The notes: a model not told the origin generated them from the sequence alone. DNA of 64,000 nucleotides from Burkholderia sp. Bp9142 (GCF_003853415.1 NZ_QTPP01000016.1:87674-151673), one strand, 5' to 3'. Shown: positions 16,038-25,442, counted from the first letter of the stretch. Made by a program: numbers and translations.

Positions 16038-17489
16038 ATGCGACGCACGATCGTGTCCCACTTGCTTGTCACCCGCCTGTCCGCCGCAATGGCGATGGCG
16101 ATGGCCGCCACCGCGGCGGCGCATGCCGACCCGGTGGTCGTTTCGGGCCCCAGCCCGTTTGCCGCCTGCACCATCGGCGGCCCCGGCACGAACTACGTCA
16201 ATGCCGAGGTCGAACCGTGGCTCTCGGTCAACCCGGCGAACCCGACGAACATGATCGGCGTGTGGCAGCAGGACCGCTGGTCGAACGGCGGCGCCCACGG
16301 GCTCGTCGCCGGCTACACGTTCGACGGCGGCGCGACCTGGGCGCGCACGCCGCAGCCGTTCAGCGCCTGCGCGCCCGGCGGGCTCAAGTACGAACGCGCG
16401 TCCGATCCGTGGGTGTCGTTCGGGCCGGACGGCACCGCGTACTCGGTGTCGATCTCGTTCAACCAGTCGAACAACGCCAATGCAGTCGGGGCGTCGGTGT
16501 CGACCGACGGCGGACAGACGTGGAGCAGCCCCGCCGTGCTGATCGCGAACGACGAGCCGACGACGCAGTTTTTCAACGACAAGGAATCGGTGACGGCGAA
16601 CCCGGTGAAGGCCGGCACCGCGTATGCGGTGTGGGACCGCCTCGAGCTGCCGAACGGCAACCCGTACGCGAACCTGCACACGGCCGCATTCCGCGGACCG
16701 ACGTTGTTCTCGAAGACGGTTGACGGCGGCAAGACCTGGAGCCGCGCGAAGGTGATCGTCCACGTGCCGTCGCGCCAGCAGACGATCGGCAACCAGATCG
16801 TCGTCGATCCGAAGACGGGCACGCTCTACAACTTCTTCGACCTGATCCAGCCGCCGTTCAGCAAGGCGGCCGGCAAGGTCGCGTTCATCAAGTCGACCGA
16901 CGACGGCGCGACGTGGACGCAGCCGCAGGTGATCGCCGGGCTGCAGACGGTCGGCGTGACCGATCCGAACACCGGCGAACCCGTGCGCACCGGCGACATC
17001 ATTCCGGAGCCGGCGATCGATCCCGCGTCCGGGCAGCTCTACGTCGTGTGGCAGGACAGCCGCTTCAACGGCGGCAACTACGACGAGATCGCGCTGTCGA
17101 CGTCGAAGGATGGCGGCGCGAGCTGGAGCGCGCCGCTGCAGGTGAACACGCCGACCGGGCGCCCGGCGTTCAATCCGTCGGTGCGCGTCAACAACGCCGG
17201 CTCGGTGATGGTCAACTACTACGACTTCCGCGACCTGCAGGCGGGCAACACGACGACGCTGCCGACGGGGTTCTGGCGCAAGATCTCGCAGGACGCCGGC
17301 GCCACGTTCGCCGACGAGCGGCGCGTCGGCGGCCCGTTCGACATGAAACTCGCGCCGAACGCGGGAGGCTTCTTCATCGGCGATTACCAGGGGCTCGACG
17401 TGGGACCCTCGTCGTCGTTCCACCCGTTCTTCGTCCAGACCAGCGCAGGCAACCTGACGAACCGCACCGACGTGTTCTTCGCGCCGTGA
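16038..17489 (+). CDS. Secreted sialidase-like beta-propeller (Asp-box) protein
   Basis: A 483-residue exported protein with a signal peptide ending A-H-A near residue 30. At least five Asp-box repeats (S/T-x-D-G-G-x-T/S-W) occur: near residues 94, 155, 227 and 286, then SKDGGASWS near 350. These mark a six-bladed propeller of the sialidase/exo-alpha-sialidase superfamily. The Arg triad of true neuraminidases cannot be confirmed by eye, so enzymatic activity is uncertain; many such proteins are non-sialidase glycoside-binding propellers. GAGGAG lies about 8 bases before the ATG. It stands alone and is followed by a hairpin. Confidence 0.82.
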   Translation: MRRTIVSHLLVTRLSAAMAMAMAATAAAHADPVVVSGPSPFAACTIGGPGTNYVNAEVEPWLSVNPANPTNMIGVWQQDRWSNGGAHGLVAGYTFDGGATWARTPQPFSACAPGGLKYERASDPWVSFGPDGTAYSVSISFNQSNNANAVGASVSTDGGQTWSSPAVLIANDEPTTQFFNDKESVTANPVKAGTAYAVWDRLELPNGNPYANLHTAAFRGPTLFSKTVDGGKTWSRAKVIVHVPSRQQTIGNQIVVDPKTGTLYNFFDLIQPPFSKAAGKVAFIKSTDDGATWTQPQVIAGLQTVGVTDPNTGEPVRTGDIIPEPAIDPASGQLYVVWQDSRFNGGNYDEIALSTSKDGGASWSAPLQVNTPTGRPAFNPSVRVNNAGSVMVNYYDFRDLQAGNTTTLPTGFWRKISQDAGATFADERRVGGPFDMKLAPNAGGFFIGDYQGLDVGPSSSFHPFFVQTSAGNLTNRTDVFFAP

Positions 17490-17507
17490 TGCGCGCATGA
17501 GCCCCGC

Positions 17508-17540
17508 GCTGCCGCGACGTCCCCCGCGTCGCGGCAGCGT
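17508..17540. terminator. Bidirectional hairpin terminator
   Basis: Perfect 13-bp arms CGCTGCCGCGACG and CGTCGCGGCAGCG around a 7-base loop, between the convergent propeller gene and adhP. There is no T run on either strand. Confidence 0.6.
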
Positions 17541-17553
17541 GCCCGAGTGCGCG

Positions 17554-18582
17554 TCAATGCATGTCGGTCAGCACGACGCGACCGTCGATCTTCCCTTCGC
17601 GCAGCCGCGCGAATATGTCGTTGATGTTGCCGAGCCGGTCGCGATGAATATGCGCGCGCACCAGCCCATCCGCCGCGAAATCGAGCGATTCCTGCAGGTC
17701 GCGCCGTGTGCCGACGATCGAGCCGCGCACCGTGATGCCGTTCAGCACGGTCGAGAAGATCGGCAACGGGAAATCGCCGGGCGGCAAGCCGTTGAGCGCC
17801 ACCGTGCCGCCGCGCCGCACCATCCCGAGCGCCTGCGCGAACGCGCCGCGCGACACGGCCGTGACCAGCACGCCGTGCGCACCGCCGATCTCCTTCTGGA
17901 TGATTGTTGCCGGATCGTCGACCGACGCGTCGATCGTCAGTTGAGCACCGAGTTGCCGGGCAAGTTCGAGCTTGGCCGGGGAAACGTCGATCGCCGCGAC
18001 GTGCAGGCCCATCGCGCGTGCGTATTGCACGGCCACGTGGCCGAGCCCGCCGATGCCCGAAATCGCGAGCCACTGGCCCGGACGCGTGTCGGTGACGCGA
18101 ATGCCCTTGTAGACGGTCACACCCGCGCACAGGATCGGCGCGATCTCGTCGAACGCAACCTGTGCCGGCAAATGGCCCACGTAATCGGGATCGGCCAGCA
18201 CATATTCCGCATAGCTGCCGTTGACCGAGTAGCCGGTGTTCTGCTGCCCGTGGCAAAGGGTTTCCCAGCCGGTGTGACAGTACTCGCAGTGGCCGCATGC
18301 CGTGTAGAGCCAGGGCACGCCGACGCGGTCGCCCTCGCGCACGTGCGTGACGCCCGCCCCGACTGCGGCGACGATGCCGACGCCTTCGTGGCCGGGAATG
18401 AACGGCAGCGTCGGCTTCACGGGCCAGTCGCCGTCGGCGGCATGCAGGTCGGTATGGCAGACGCCCGACGCCTTGATGTTGACGAGGATCTGGCCGGGGC
18501 CCGGCGTCGGGACCGGCACTTCCTCGATGCGCAACGGTTCGCCGAACGCGTGTACCACGGCCGCTTTCATGGTCTGGGTCAT
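17554..18582 (-). CDS. adhP: Zinc-dependent alcohol dehydrogenase AdhP
   Basis: A 342-residue medium-chain dehydrogenase that interconverts primary alcohols and aldehydes with NAD. Catalytic-zinc motifs [16 protein letters not shown] and GHEGVG are present. The structural-zinc lobe has [17 protein letters not shown], and the Rossmann motif is [17 protein letters not shown]. Length and sequence fit bacterial AdhP. ATG 18582 has AGGAG upstream (revcomp of the CTCCT near 18591). It is divergent from the znuD-type receptor, with a Zur box about 225 bases upstream of its start. Confidence 0.93.
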   Translation of the reverse strand: MTQTMKAAVVHAFGEPLRIEEVPVPTPGPGQILVNIKASGVCHTDLHAADGDWPVKPTLPFIPGHEGVGIVAAVGAGVTHVREGDRVGVPWLYTACGHCEYCHTGWETLCHGQQNTGYSVNGSYAEYVLADPDYVGHLPAQVAFDEIAPILCAGVTVYKGIRVTDTRPGQWLAISGIGGLGHVAVQYARAMGLHVAAIDVSPAKLELARQLGAQLTIDASVDDPATIIQKEIGGAHGVLVTAVSRGAFAQALGMVRRGGTVALNGLPPGDFPLPIFSTVLNGITVRGSIVGTRRDLQESLDFAADGLVRAHIHRDRLGNINDIFARLREGKIDGRVVLTDMH

Positions 18583-18986
18583 AGGTCGCTCCTGTCTGGT
18601 GGATGACTGCGCCAGTATCCGGCCTCGAAACCGGAACGCATTGATACGCATCAACGGGGCAGGAAACGCGTGCGACGGCGGCGGATTCATCGCGAGACAT
18701 GTTGCGCAGGCCGTCGGTCCGGGTTCGACTGCCCGCCTCTGCTTTCGCAGCCATTTCAGCCATTTGTCGGAAACCCTGCGGCGCGCCGCCGTTTCGCTTG
18801 GAATTTGAAATGATATAACATATCATTTCGCGACCTCGTCCATCCGAAACCGTTCCATCCGGGTGGCCGGGCTACGCCGAGTCATCTCCCAACGGGTCAC
18901 TGCGCGCCGCAGATGCAACAATATATCGTATCCAGCCTTGACCCGCATGGCTCGCTTTCCGATCCGATTCCAACGATTCACCGACC
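18583..18986. other. Divergent adhP/znuD intergenic region
   Basis: About 400 bases with no credible gene. It holds the Zur-type box at 18807 and an AT-rich stretch with ATATATC near 18921 that may be the -10 region for the receptor. Confidence 0.5.
18807..18829. promoter_or_regulatory. Zur box
   Basis: A perfect 23-bp inverted repeat: GAAATGATAT-AAC-ATATCATTTC. This closely matches the proteobacterial Zur consensus (GAAATGTTATA...TATAACATTTC), which mediates zinc-dependent repression. It lies 158 bases upstream of a ZnuD-like receptor, the expected target. The upstream distance leaves room for a promoter between box and gene, or for the promoter to overlap the box. Confidence 0.85.
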
Positions 18987-21065
18987 ATGCGCGACCTCCC
19001 TCGTCTACCGCTTCGCCCGCTCTCGCCCGTTTCGCTGATGCTGTTCGCCGCCGTCGCGCACGCGCAGGCCGATACGCCCGCCCCGTCGACACCGGCGCAG
19101 ACCACGCCGCTCGCGCCGATCTTCGTGACCGCGAACCCGCTCGGCGACACCGAGCTGATCGCGCCGACCGCGCAACTGTCCGGCGACGCGCTGACGCGCC
19201 GCCAGGCCGACTCGCTCGGCGAGACGCTCAACGGCCTGCCCGGCGTGTCGACCACCACCTACGGGCCGATGGTCGGCCGCCCGATCATCCGCGGGATGGA
19301 CGGCGACCGGATCCGGCTGCTGCAGAACGGCGTCGCCGCGTACGACGCGTCGTCGCTGTCGTACGACCATGCGGTGCCGCAGGACCCGCTGTCGATCGAA
19401 CGCGTCGAGATCGTGCGCGGACCGGCCGCGCTGCTGTACGGCGGCAACGCGGTCGGCGGCGTCGTCAACACGATCGACAACCGGATTCCGCGCGAAGCGA
19501 TCGAAGGCGTGACGGGCGCGCTCGACGCGCGCTACGGCGGCGCGAACTCGGTGCGGGCGGGCGCGGCACAGGTCGAGGGCGGCAACGGCCGCTTCGCGTT
19601 CCATGTCGACGCTTTCGATCGCGAAACGAGCAAGCTGCGGATTCCCGGCTACGCACGCAGCAGCCAGCAACGCGCGATCGACGGGCCCGACACGCCACAA
19701 CCGTCCGGCAACGTACCGAACAGCGACGGCCGCGTGCATGGCGGCGCGGTCGGCGCGTCGTACACGTGGGCCGACGGTTTCGCGGGCCTGTCGTACAGCG
19801 GCTACGAGTCGAACTACGGCTCCGTCGCCGAGGACGGCGTGCGCCTGCGGATGCGCCGGGAACGCCTCGCGTTCGCGTCCGAGGTACGCAACCTGAGCGG
19901 CCCGTTCACGAAGCTGAAGTTCGACTTCGCGTACACCGACTATCGCCACAAGGAAGTCGACAACGGCGAGACGGCGACCACCTTCCGCAACCGCGGCTAC
20001 GAGGCGCGCATCGAGGCGCGGCATCGCAGGATCGGGCCGTTCGAAGGCGCGATCGGCGTGCAGTTCGGCCAGAACACGTTCTCGGCGCTCGGCGACGAAA
20101 TGCTCGTGCCGTCCACGCGCACGAACAGCGTCGCGCTGTTCGGTCTCGAGGAATGGCAGGTCGTCCCGGCGCTGAAGCTGAGCCTCGGCGGGCGCTTCGA
20201 GCACGTGAAGGTCGATCCCGATCCGGCCGGCGTCGAGAAATTCGCGGGCGCGCAGCCGCGCGACTTCAACGCCGGCAGCGTATCGGCCGGCGCGCTGTTC
20301 TCGCTGACGCCCGTGTGGTCGGTCGCGGCGAACGTCGCCTACACGGAGCGCGCGCCGACCTTCTACGAGCTGTACTCGAACGGGCCGCACGATGCGACCG
20401 GCCAGTTCCTGATCGGCAACCCGAACGCGTCGAAGGAAAAGGCCGTGTCGACCGACCTGTCGCTGCGCTACGCGAGCGGCCCGAACCGCGGCAGCGTCGG
20501 CGTGTTCTACAACCGCTTCTCGAACTACCTGGCCGAGTACAACACGGGCCGCATCGTGAACGACGACGGCGAGCCGGTCGCGCCCGGCGCCGACGGTACG
20601 CTCAACGAAGCGATCTATCGCGGCGTGCGGGCCGAGTTCTACGGCGTCGAACTCGACGGCAAGTGGCGCGCGTTCTCGCGGCGCGGCCACACGGTCGACC
20701 TGGAACTGACCGCCGACTACACGCATGCACGCAACGTCGACACCGGCCAGCCGCTGCCGCGCATCGCGCCGCTGCGCGCGACGCTCGCGGCCGACTACGG
20801 CTACGGCCCGTTCGGCGCACGCGCGCAGGTCACGCACGCGTGGTCGCAGCACCGCGTGCCCGACAACGACTTCTCGACGGACGGCTATACGACGCTCGGC
20901 GTGATGCTGAGTTACAAATTCCGCGTCGGCGCGACGCACTGGCTCGCGTATCTGCGCGGCGACAACCTGACGAACCAGGAGATCCGCTATGCGACCTCGG
21001 TCGTGCGCGGCTTCGCGCCGGAAGGCGGCCGCAGCGTGATGGCCGGCCTGCGCACGACGTTCTGA
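18987..21065 (+). CDS. znuD: TonB-dependent receptor, ZnuD-type zinc uptake
   Basis: A 692-residue outer-membrane receptor with a signal peptide (MLFAAVAHAQA near residue 25). The plug has the ZnuD-like opening FVTANPLGDTELIAPTAQLS, then SLGETLNGLPGVSTTTYGPMVGR and PIIRGMDGDRIRLLQNGV, VEIVRGPAALLYGGNAVGGVVN. The barrel ends in an aromatic Phe (GLRTTF). The ZnuD assignment rests on the plug sequence together with the Zur box upstream; other TonB substrates are not excluded. A His-rich external loop, seen in Neisseria ZnuD, is not obvious. It is a single gene. Confidence 0.85.
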   Translation: MRDLPRLPLRPLSPVSLMLFAAVAHAQADTPAPSTPAQTTPLAPIFVTANPLGDTELIAPTAQLSGDALTRRQADSLGETLNGLPGVSTTTYGPMVGRPIIRGMDGDRIRLLQNGVAAYDASSLSYDHAVPQDPLSIERVEIVRGPAALLYGGNAVGGVVNTIDNRIPREAIEGVTGALDARYGGANSVRAGAAQVEGGNGRFAFHVDAFDRETSKLRIPGYARSSQQRAIDGPDTPQPSGNVPNSDGRVHGGAVGASYTWADGFAGLSYSGYESNYGSVAEDGVRLRMRRERLAFASEVRNLSGPFTKLKFDFAYTDYRHKEVDNGETATTFRNRGYEARIEARHRRIGPFEGAIGVQFGQNTFSALGDEMLVPSTRTNSVALFGLEEWQVVPALKLSLGGRFEHVKVDPDPAGVEKFAGAQPRDFNAGSVSAGALFSLTPVWSVAANVAYTERAPTFYELYSNGPHDATGQFLIGNPNASKEKAVSTDLSLRYASGPNRGSVGVFYNRFSNYLAEYNTGRIVNDDGEPVAPGADGTLNEAIYRGVRAEFYGVELDGKWRAFSRRGHTVDLELTADYTHARNVDTGQPLPRIAPLRATLAADYGYGPFGARAQVTHAWSQHRVPDNDFSTDGYTTLGVMLSYKFRVGATHWLAYLRGDNLTNQEIRYATSVVRGFAPEGGRSVMAGLRTTF

Positions 21066-21073
21066 TCGCCGGA

Positions 21074-21098
21074 CGGCCCGCGGCGCGGTCGCGGGCCG
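21074..21098 (+). terminator. Hairpin after znuD
   Basis: Arms CGGCCCGCG and CGCGGGCCG around a 7-base loop, starting 8 bases after the znuD stop. A weak T-rich tail follows. Confidence 0.5.
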
Positions 21099-21433
21099 GT
21101 TCTGTCGGGCGAAGATCCGCACGCCCGTTTCACGGAGTCGAATCGCGCACAAATAAAAACCAATGACCAGACAATTTGAGTGGCCGCCCCGAATTTATTA
21201 AATTCCGGCAAAAAATCGGTTTCCAAATCCGCGTATGAACGCGAGAATCATCGGTGATTCCCGAGCCTTTATCCGAATCTGAAATACTTTCCTTCTCGTG
21301 AATGGGCCCGGACTTGCGCCGCGCGGCGCTGCCCTGGGTTCCTTCGCGACACGCCCACGTCGTCATGCCCAGTACGCCGAGTGGCAAACCTTCCGGACTG
21401 ACCGCTAGGAGGCTGTGCATCAAGAACCCGCGT
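21099..21433. other. AT-rich intergenic stretch left of the insertion element
   Basis: The block 21140-21300 is clearly AT-richer than the surroundings (AAATAAAAACC, AATTTATTAAATTCC). It contains no supported gene. The left end of the IS200/IS605 element must lie near or just inside its right border, but I could not place it to the base. Confidence 0.45.
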
Positions 21434-21976
21434 TCATTGCCACCGGAACAGCGCCCCAAACCATCTGTGGCAGGCAGATGCGTCAAGTTGAATTCGGTTG
21501 TGGGGACGGATAGCGCGGACGCCGTAGGCGTCCTTTCCGGCGGCTGAGTGCGGCGCTTTCTGCTGTTCGATGTATTTGCGGACGATTTCGATAGGCGTTC
21601 CGCCACTGCTTCCGGCAAAGTAATACGGAGACCACAGCGCACCGCCCCACAACTTTTTGCGAATGCTGGGGTAGCGCTTCTGCCGGATCATGCGACTTGA
21701 GACGCCTTTGAGGCTGTTCACCAGCGACGACACAGAAACCTTGGGCGGGTAGTTCGCCAGCAGGTGTACATAGTCATCCTCACCATCGAACTCCACCCGT
21801 TCGGATTCGAAATCCCGGCATACGCTGGCGAAAATGCCGCGCATGTCGTTCAGAATTTCCGTGGTGAACACGTCGCGCCGGTATTTGGTCACGAAGACCC
21901 TATGCGCATGCATCAGAAAGACGCAATGGCGACCACGTCGAATGGCTTGACTCTCGATTGTAGGCCAAGCATACAA
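21434..21976 (-). CDS. tnpA: IS200/IS605 TnpA transposase, HUH motif damaged
   Basis: A Y1 single-strand transposase by family. Typical sequence runs from AIRRGRHCVF through VFVTKYRRDVF to YPPKVSVSSLVNSLKGVSSR and the nucleophile region EIVRKYIEQQ (Tyr near residue 135). The metal-binding H-x-H, expected as D-D-H-V-H-L-L, reads D-D-Y-V-H-L-L: codon 21770-21772 is TAT, one transition away from CAT. Loss of this His should abolish catalysis. I start at TTG 21976, which gives the family N-terminus; other starts are possible. The C-terminus runs about 35 residues beyond the usual end. Confidence 0.85.
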   Translation of the reverse strand: MYAWPTIESQAIRRGRHCVFLMHAHRVFVTKYRRDVFTTEILNDMRGIFASVCRDFESERVEFDGEDDYVHLLANYPPKVSVSSLVNSLKGVSSRMIRQKRYPSIRKKLWGGALWSPYYFAGSSGGTPIEIVRKYIEQQKAPHSAAGKDAYGVRAIRPHNRIQLDASACHRWFGALFRWQ

Positions 21977-21983
21977 TGGCCCG

Positions 21984-23186
21984 ATGCAACGACTCCAGGC
22001 TTTCAAGTTCGAACTGATGCCAAACGGTGAGCAGCAGCGCAAGATGCGCCGCTTCGCCGGGGCATGCCGGTTCGTTTTCAACAAGGCGCTGGCGTTGCAG
22101 AAGCAGAACTACGAGACGGGCGGCAAGTTCATCGGGTATGTGGCAATGGCAAAGCACCTGACGGCGTGGCGCAACGGCACGGAAACGCCCTGGCTCAAAG
22201 ATTCCCCGGTGCATCCGCTCCAACACGCACTCAAGAATCTGGAGCGAGCCTACAAGAACTTCTTCGCCAAGCGTGCGGCGTTCCCGCGCTTCAAGAAGAA
22301 AGGGCACAGCGACAGCTTCCGCTACCCCGGCTCGAAGCAGATCAAGCTCGATCAGGTCAACAACCGCATCTTTCTGCCCAAGCTTGGCTGGCTCCGTTAT
22401 CGCAACAGTCGGGATGTGTTGGGCGAAGTGCGTAATGCCACCGTGTCGCGACACGCAGGCAAATGGGTCGTGTCGATTCAGACCGCGCGTGAAGTCACGC
22501 AGCCGGTGCCACTGGCCACCAGCGCGATCGGCGTCGACCTGGGCATCGCACGGTTTGCCACCCTGAGCGACGGCAGCTTTCTCGCGCCGCTCAATAGCTT
22601 CAAGCGGCACGAAGCCCGGCTGCGCCACGCGCAGCAGGCGATGAGCCGAAAGGTCAAGTTCAGCAACAACTGGAAGAAGGCAAAGGCCCGCATCCAGCGT
22701 ATCCATGCCGGCATCGGCAACGCTCGCCGCGACTACCTGCACAAAGCCACGACCACGATCAGCAAAAACCACGCGATGGTGTGCATCGAGGACTTGCAGG
22801 TACGCAACATGTCGAGGTCGGCGGCTGGCAGCCCCGATGCGCCGGGCAAAAACGTTCGGGCCAAGTCCGGCCTGAACAAAGCCATCCTCGATCAGGGGTG
22901 GTTCGAATTTCGTCGTCAGCTGGACTATAAGCTGGCGTGGAACGGCGGCTGGCTCATCGCCGTGCCGCCGGCCAATACGAGTCGCACGTGTCCGGTCTGC
23001 GAATACGTGAGCGCGGAAAACCGGCAGACGCAGGCCGTATTCCGCTGTGTCGGGTGCGGGCATGAGGACCATGCCGATGTGGTCGGTGCGATCAACATAC
23101 TGGCGCGGGGACACCGCGTTGCAGCCTGTGGAGAGCTGGTGCAGTCGGGCCGCTCCGTGAAGCAGGAACCCACCGAGGCGATCTGA
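21984..23186 (+). CDS. tnpB: TnpB, RNA-guided RuvC nuclease of the insertion element
   Basis: A 400-residue TnpB, the ancestor-type of Cas12. The RuvC triad is intact: D185 (G-V-D-L-G), E269 (C-I-E-D-L) and D365 (H-A-D-V-V-G-A-I-N-I). The zinc ribbon has C336/C339 and C355/C358. The N-terminal region has the usual FKFELMPNGEQQ and ACRFVFNKAL. Family members cut DNA next to the element's target motif, guided by an RNA from the right end, and help retain the element. It is not truncated or frameshifted. Confidence 0.92.
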   Translation: MQRLQAFKFELMPNGEQQRKMRRFAGACRFVFNKALALQKQNYETGGKFIGYVAMAKHLTAWRNGTETPWLKDSPVHPLQHALKNLERAYKNFFAKRAAFPRFKKKGHSDSFRYPGSKQIKLDQVNNRIFLPKLGWLRYRNSRDVLGEVRNATVSRHAGKWVVSIQTAREVTQPVPLATSAIGVDLGIARFATLSDGSFLAPLNSFKRHEARLRHAQQAMSRKVKFSNNWKKAKARIQRIHAGIGNARRDYLHKATTTISKNHAMVCIEDLQVRNMSRSAAGSPDAPGKNVRAKSGLNKAILDQGWFEFRRQLDYKLAWNGGWLIAVPPANTSRTCPVCEYVSAENRQTQAVFRCVGCGHEDHADVVGAINILARGHRVAACGELVQSGRSVKQEPTEAI

Positions 23187-23270
23187 GATAAGCATCATCG
23201 TTTCAGACGCGGTAGGAATCTCCCGCCTTCAGGCGGGGGAGGATGTCAACCCGGTCATGCACTTTTAAAT
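23150..23270 (+). ncRNA. Putative omega-RNA (right-end guide RNA) region
   Basis: TnpB guides are made from the tnpB 3' end and the right end. The right-end hairpin lies at 23220-23241 and the element ends in TCAA at 23246-23249, so the guide would be roughly the next 20 bases. The extent is inferred from the family; the RNA's 5' end cannot be read from the sequence. Confidence 0.45.
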
Positions 23271-23439
23271 CAGCCGAATGACGAGTATGCTTAAAAAAGC
23301 ACTCCATGTTCGAACGGCGAATCGCGTGCCCTGATTCCCGTCCGCTCGTATCGCGGCCCCATCGCGCCTCGCGTCGATGGTGGCGTCCGCCTCGCGCCCT
23401 GGCCGCACGAACCTTCCCCAACCATTCGCAGGAGAGCTG

Positions 23440-24846
23440 GTGAGCCGACTCGTCGTCGTATCCAATCGCATCGCAGATCCCCGTAAAGCCGCGGCAGGCG
23501 GGCTTGCCGTGGCCGTGAAAGACAGCCTGCAGGAATCGGGCGGCGTCTGGTTCGGGTGGAGCGGCAGGCTGCGCGGTGAAGGCGAGCATCCCACGCACGG
23601 CGATGATGTGCAGATCCAGAACGTCGGCGGCATCCAGCTCGCGACGATCGATCTCGATCCGCAGGATTACGACGCGTACTACCTCGGCTACTCGAACAAC
23701 GTGCTGTGGCCGGTGTTCCATTACCGGCTCGATCTTGCACAGTTCGACCGGCGTTTCGCGGACGGCTACCGGCGCGTGAACCAGCTGTTCGCGCGCAAGC
23801 TGAGCACGCTGCTGCGCCCCGACGACACCGTCTGGGTCCACGACTACCAGCTGATTCCGCTCGCCGCCGAGCTGCGCGCGATGGGTTGCACGAATCCGAT
23901 CGGCTTCTTCCTGCACATTCCGATGCCGCCGCCGCCGATCATGGCCGCGATTCCGGAGCACGAGTGGCTGATGCGCTCGCTGTTCGCGTACGACCTGGTC
24001 GGCTTCCAGACCGAATCGGACCTGCTCCACTTCGAGCACTACGTCGAAGCCGAAGCCGGCGCCGCGCGGCTGCCGGACGGCCGCCTGCGCGCGTTCGGCC
24101 GCACGCTGTCGGCCGGTGCGTTCCCGATCGGCATCAACGTCGACGAATTCGCGGCGCTCGCGGAGAATCGCGACGGCATCGACATGTTCGAGCGCATGCG
24201 CGACGAGTATTCGCGCCGCCAGCTGCTCGTCGGCGTCGACCGGCTCGACTACACGAAGGGGCTGCCGCAGCGCGTGCATGCGTTCCGCCAGCTGCTCGAA
24301 CAGTATCCGGAGAACCGCGACCGCGCGACGCTGATCCAGATCGCCGCGCCGAGCCGCGAGGATCTCGGCGCATACGACGACCTGCGACGCGAGATGGACA
24401 GCCTGTGCGGCGCGATCAACGGCGACTACGGCGAACTCGAATGGATGCCGATGCGCTACATCCACCGCACGGTCGCGCGCAAGCGCTTGCCGGGGCTCTA
24501 CCGCGCGAGCCGCGTCGCGCTCGTCACGCCGCTGCGCGACGGGATGAACCTGGTCGCGAAGGAGTTTCTCGCCGCGCAGGACGAGGCCGACCCGGGCGTG
24601 CTCGTGCTGTCGCGTTTCGCTGGCGCGGCCGAGCAGCTGAAGTCCGCGCTGCTCGTCAACCCTTACGACACGCAGGGCACCGCGCAGGCGATCCAGCGCG
24701 CGCTCACGATGCCGCTCGAGGAACGCCTACAGCGTCACGACGCGCTGATGGCGATCCTGCGCAAGACCGACGTGCACTGGTGGCGCACGCGCTTTCTCGA
24801 CGCGCTCGCCGAAGCGGCGGAAGTCGCCGCCGCGACCGAGTCCTGA
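23440..24846 (+). CDS. otsA: OtsA, alpha,alpha-trehalose-6-phosphate synthase
   Basis: A GT20 glycosyltransferase that joins UDP-glucose and glucose-6-phosphate to make trehalose-6-phosphate for osmotic and stress protection. It has 468 residues, normal for the family. Landmarks are the start [13 protein letters not shown], the WFGWSG loop, [37 protein letters not shown] and [13 protein letters not shown]. The start is GTG 23440, chosen for GGAG 5 bases upstream. No otsB phosphatase is adjacent. The IS605 element ends about 190 bases upstream, so native upstream control may have been displaced. Confidence 0.96.
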   Translation: MSRLVVVSNRIADPRKAAAGGLAVAVKDSLQESGGVWFGWSGRLRGEGEHPTHGDDVQIQNVGGIQLATIDLDPQDYDAYYLGYSNNVLWPVFHYRLDLAQFDRRFADGYRRVNQLFARKLSTLLRPDDTVWVHDYQLIPLAAELRAMGCTNPIGFFLHIPMPPPPIMAAIPEHEWLMRSLFAYDLVGFQTESDLLHFEHYVEAEAGAARLPDGRLRAFGRTLSAGAFPIGINVDEFAALAENRDGIDMFERMRDEYSRRQLLVGVDRLDYTKGLPQRVHAFRQLLEQYPENRDRATLIQIAAPSREDLGAYDDLRREMDSLCGAINGDYGELEWMPMRYIHRTVARKRLPGLYRASRVALVTPLRDGMNLVAKEFLAAQDEADPGVLVLSRFAGAAEQLKSALLVNPYDTQGTAQAIQRALTMPLEERLQRHDALMAILRKTDVHWWRTRFLDALAEAAEVAAATES

Positions 24847-24853
24847 CGCACGC

Positions 24854-25321
24854 TCACACGCCGGTCCGCTCGCGGTCGAGCACCGCGCCGTTCACGTCCT
24901 GCACCACCACCGAGATCGGAATGCCTTCGCGCATGCTCTCGGTCACCACGCAATAGGCATCGAACCGGTCGAGCATGCGCGTCGCCGCCGCGAGATCGGC
25001 CCACGCCTTGCCGACCGACAGCGTCACGGCCATCGCGCCTACCCGTACCCTGCCCGCCTCGTTCTGCACCATGTCGACGTCGATATGCGCGGTGACCGGC
25101 TGCGGATCGGCGCGCTGTTTCTCGAGCGCGAACAACAGGCTCGCCGCGAGGCAGCTCGCGACCGCCGCGGCCAGCAGCCGGACGGGGTTCGGACCGCGCC
25201 CGGCGCCGAGCGGTGGCGGTTCGTCGGTGAGCACCGGCGAAAGATCGGTGCCGGCAAACGTGACTTCGAAACTGAAACGCGCATGCTGCGCGACATCGAC
25301 CGATACGTGCGCCTCGCTCAT
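24854..25321 (-). CDS. OsmC/Ohr-family protein
   Basis: A 155-residue OsmC-fold protein. It has the helix ANPVRLLAAAVASCLAASLLFALEK-like segment with the family Cys (VASCLA) and a later Cys (DAYCVVTESMREGIP). This matches the two reactive cysteines used in thiol-peroxidase OsmC/Ohr proteins. It likely reduces organic hydroperoxides or is an OsmC-like protein of unknown substrate. It is convergent with otsA, their ends 7 bases apart. Confidence 0.82.
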   Translation of the reverse strand: MSEAHVSVDVAQHARFSFEVTFAGTDLSPVLTDEPPPLGAGRGPNPVRLLAAAVASCLAASLLFALEKQRADPQPVTAHIDVDMVQNEAGRVRVGAMAVTLSVGKAWADLAAATRMLDRFDAYCVVTESMREGIPISVVVQDVNGAVLDRERTGV

Positions 25322-25442
25322 GGCGACTCCGGGACGGGAAAGCGGAACAGGACGGCCGGCGCAACACCGCGCCGGCAAGGTTGAATCGCAGCGACGGTGC
25401 GACCGGTCGCGGCCGCCCGCGGCTGCGCGCGCGATCCGCGCT

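Larger units (their letters stand above)
21434..23249. mobile_element. IS200/IS605-family insertion element with divergent tnpA and tnpB
   Basis: Divergent TnpA (minus) and TnpB (plus) separated by 7 bases. The right end has a hairpin CTCCCGCC-TTCA-GGCGGGGGAG followed by GATGTCAA, the usual IS605-type cleavage sequence, so the right boundary is about 23249. A second hairpin GGACGCC-GTA-GGCGTCC (21517-21533) within the tnpA 3' end may belong to the left end. The left boundary given is the tnpA stop and is a minimum. There are no terminal inverted repeats and no target duplication, as is normal for this family. It sits upstream of otsA. Confidence 0.85.

Noticed and set aside
21099..21433. A defined left end (LE) of the IS605 element with its target motif
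   Set aside because: I could find no unambiguous LE hairpin or target motif in this region. The GGACGCC hairpin at 21517 is inside tnpA and may or may not be LE, so the boundary stays open.
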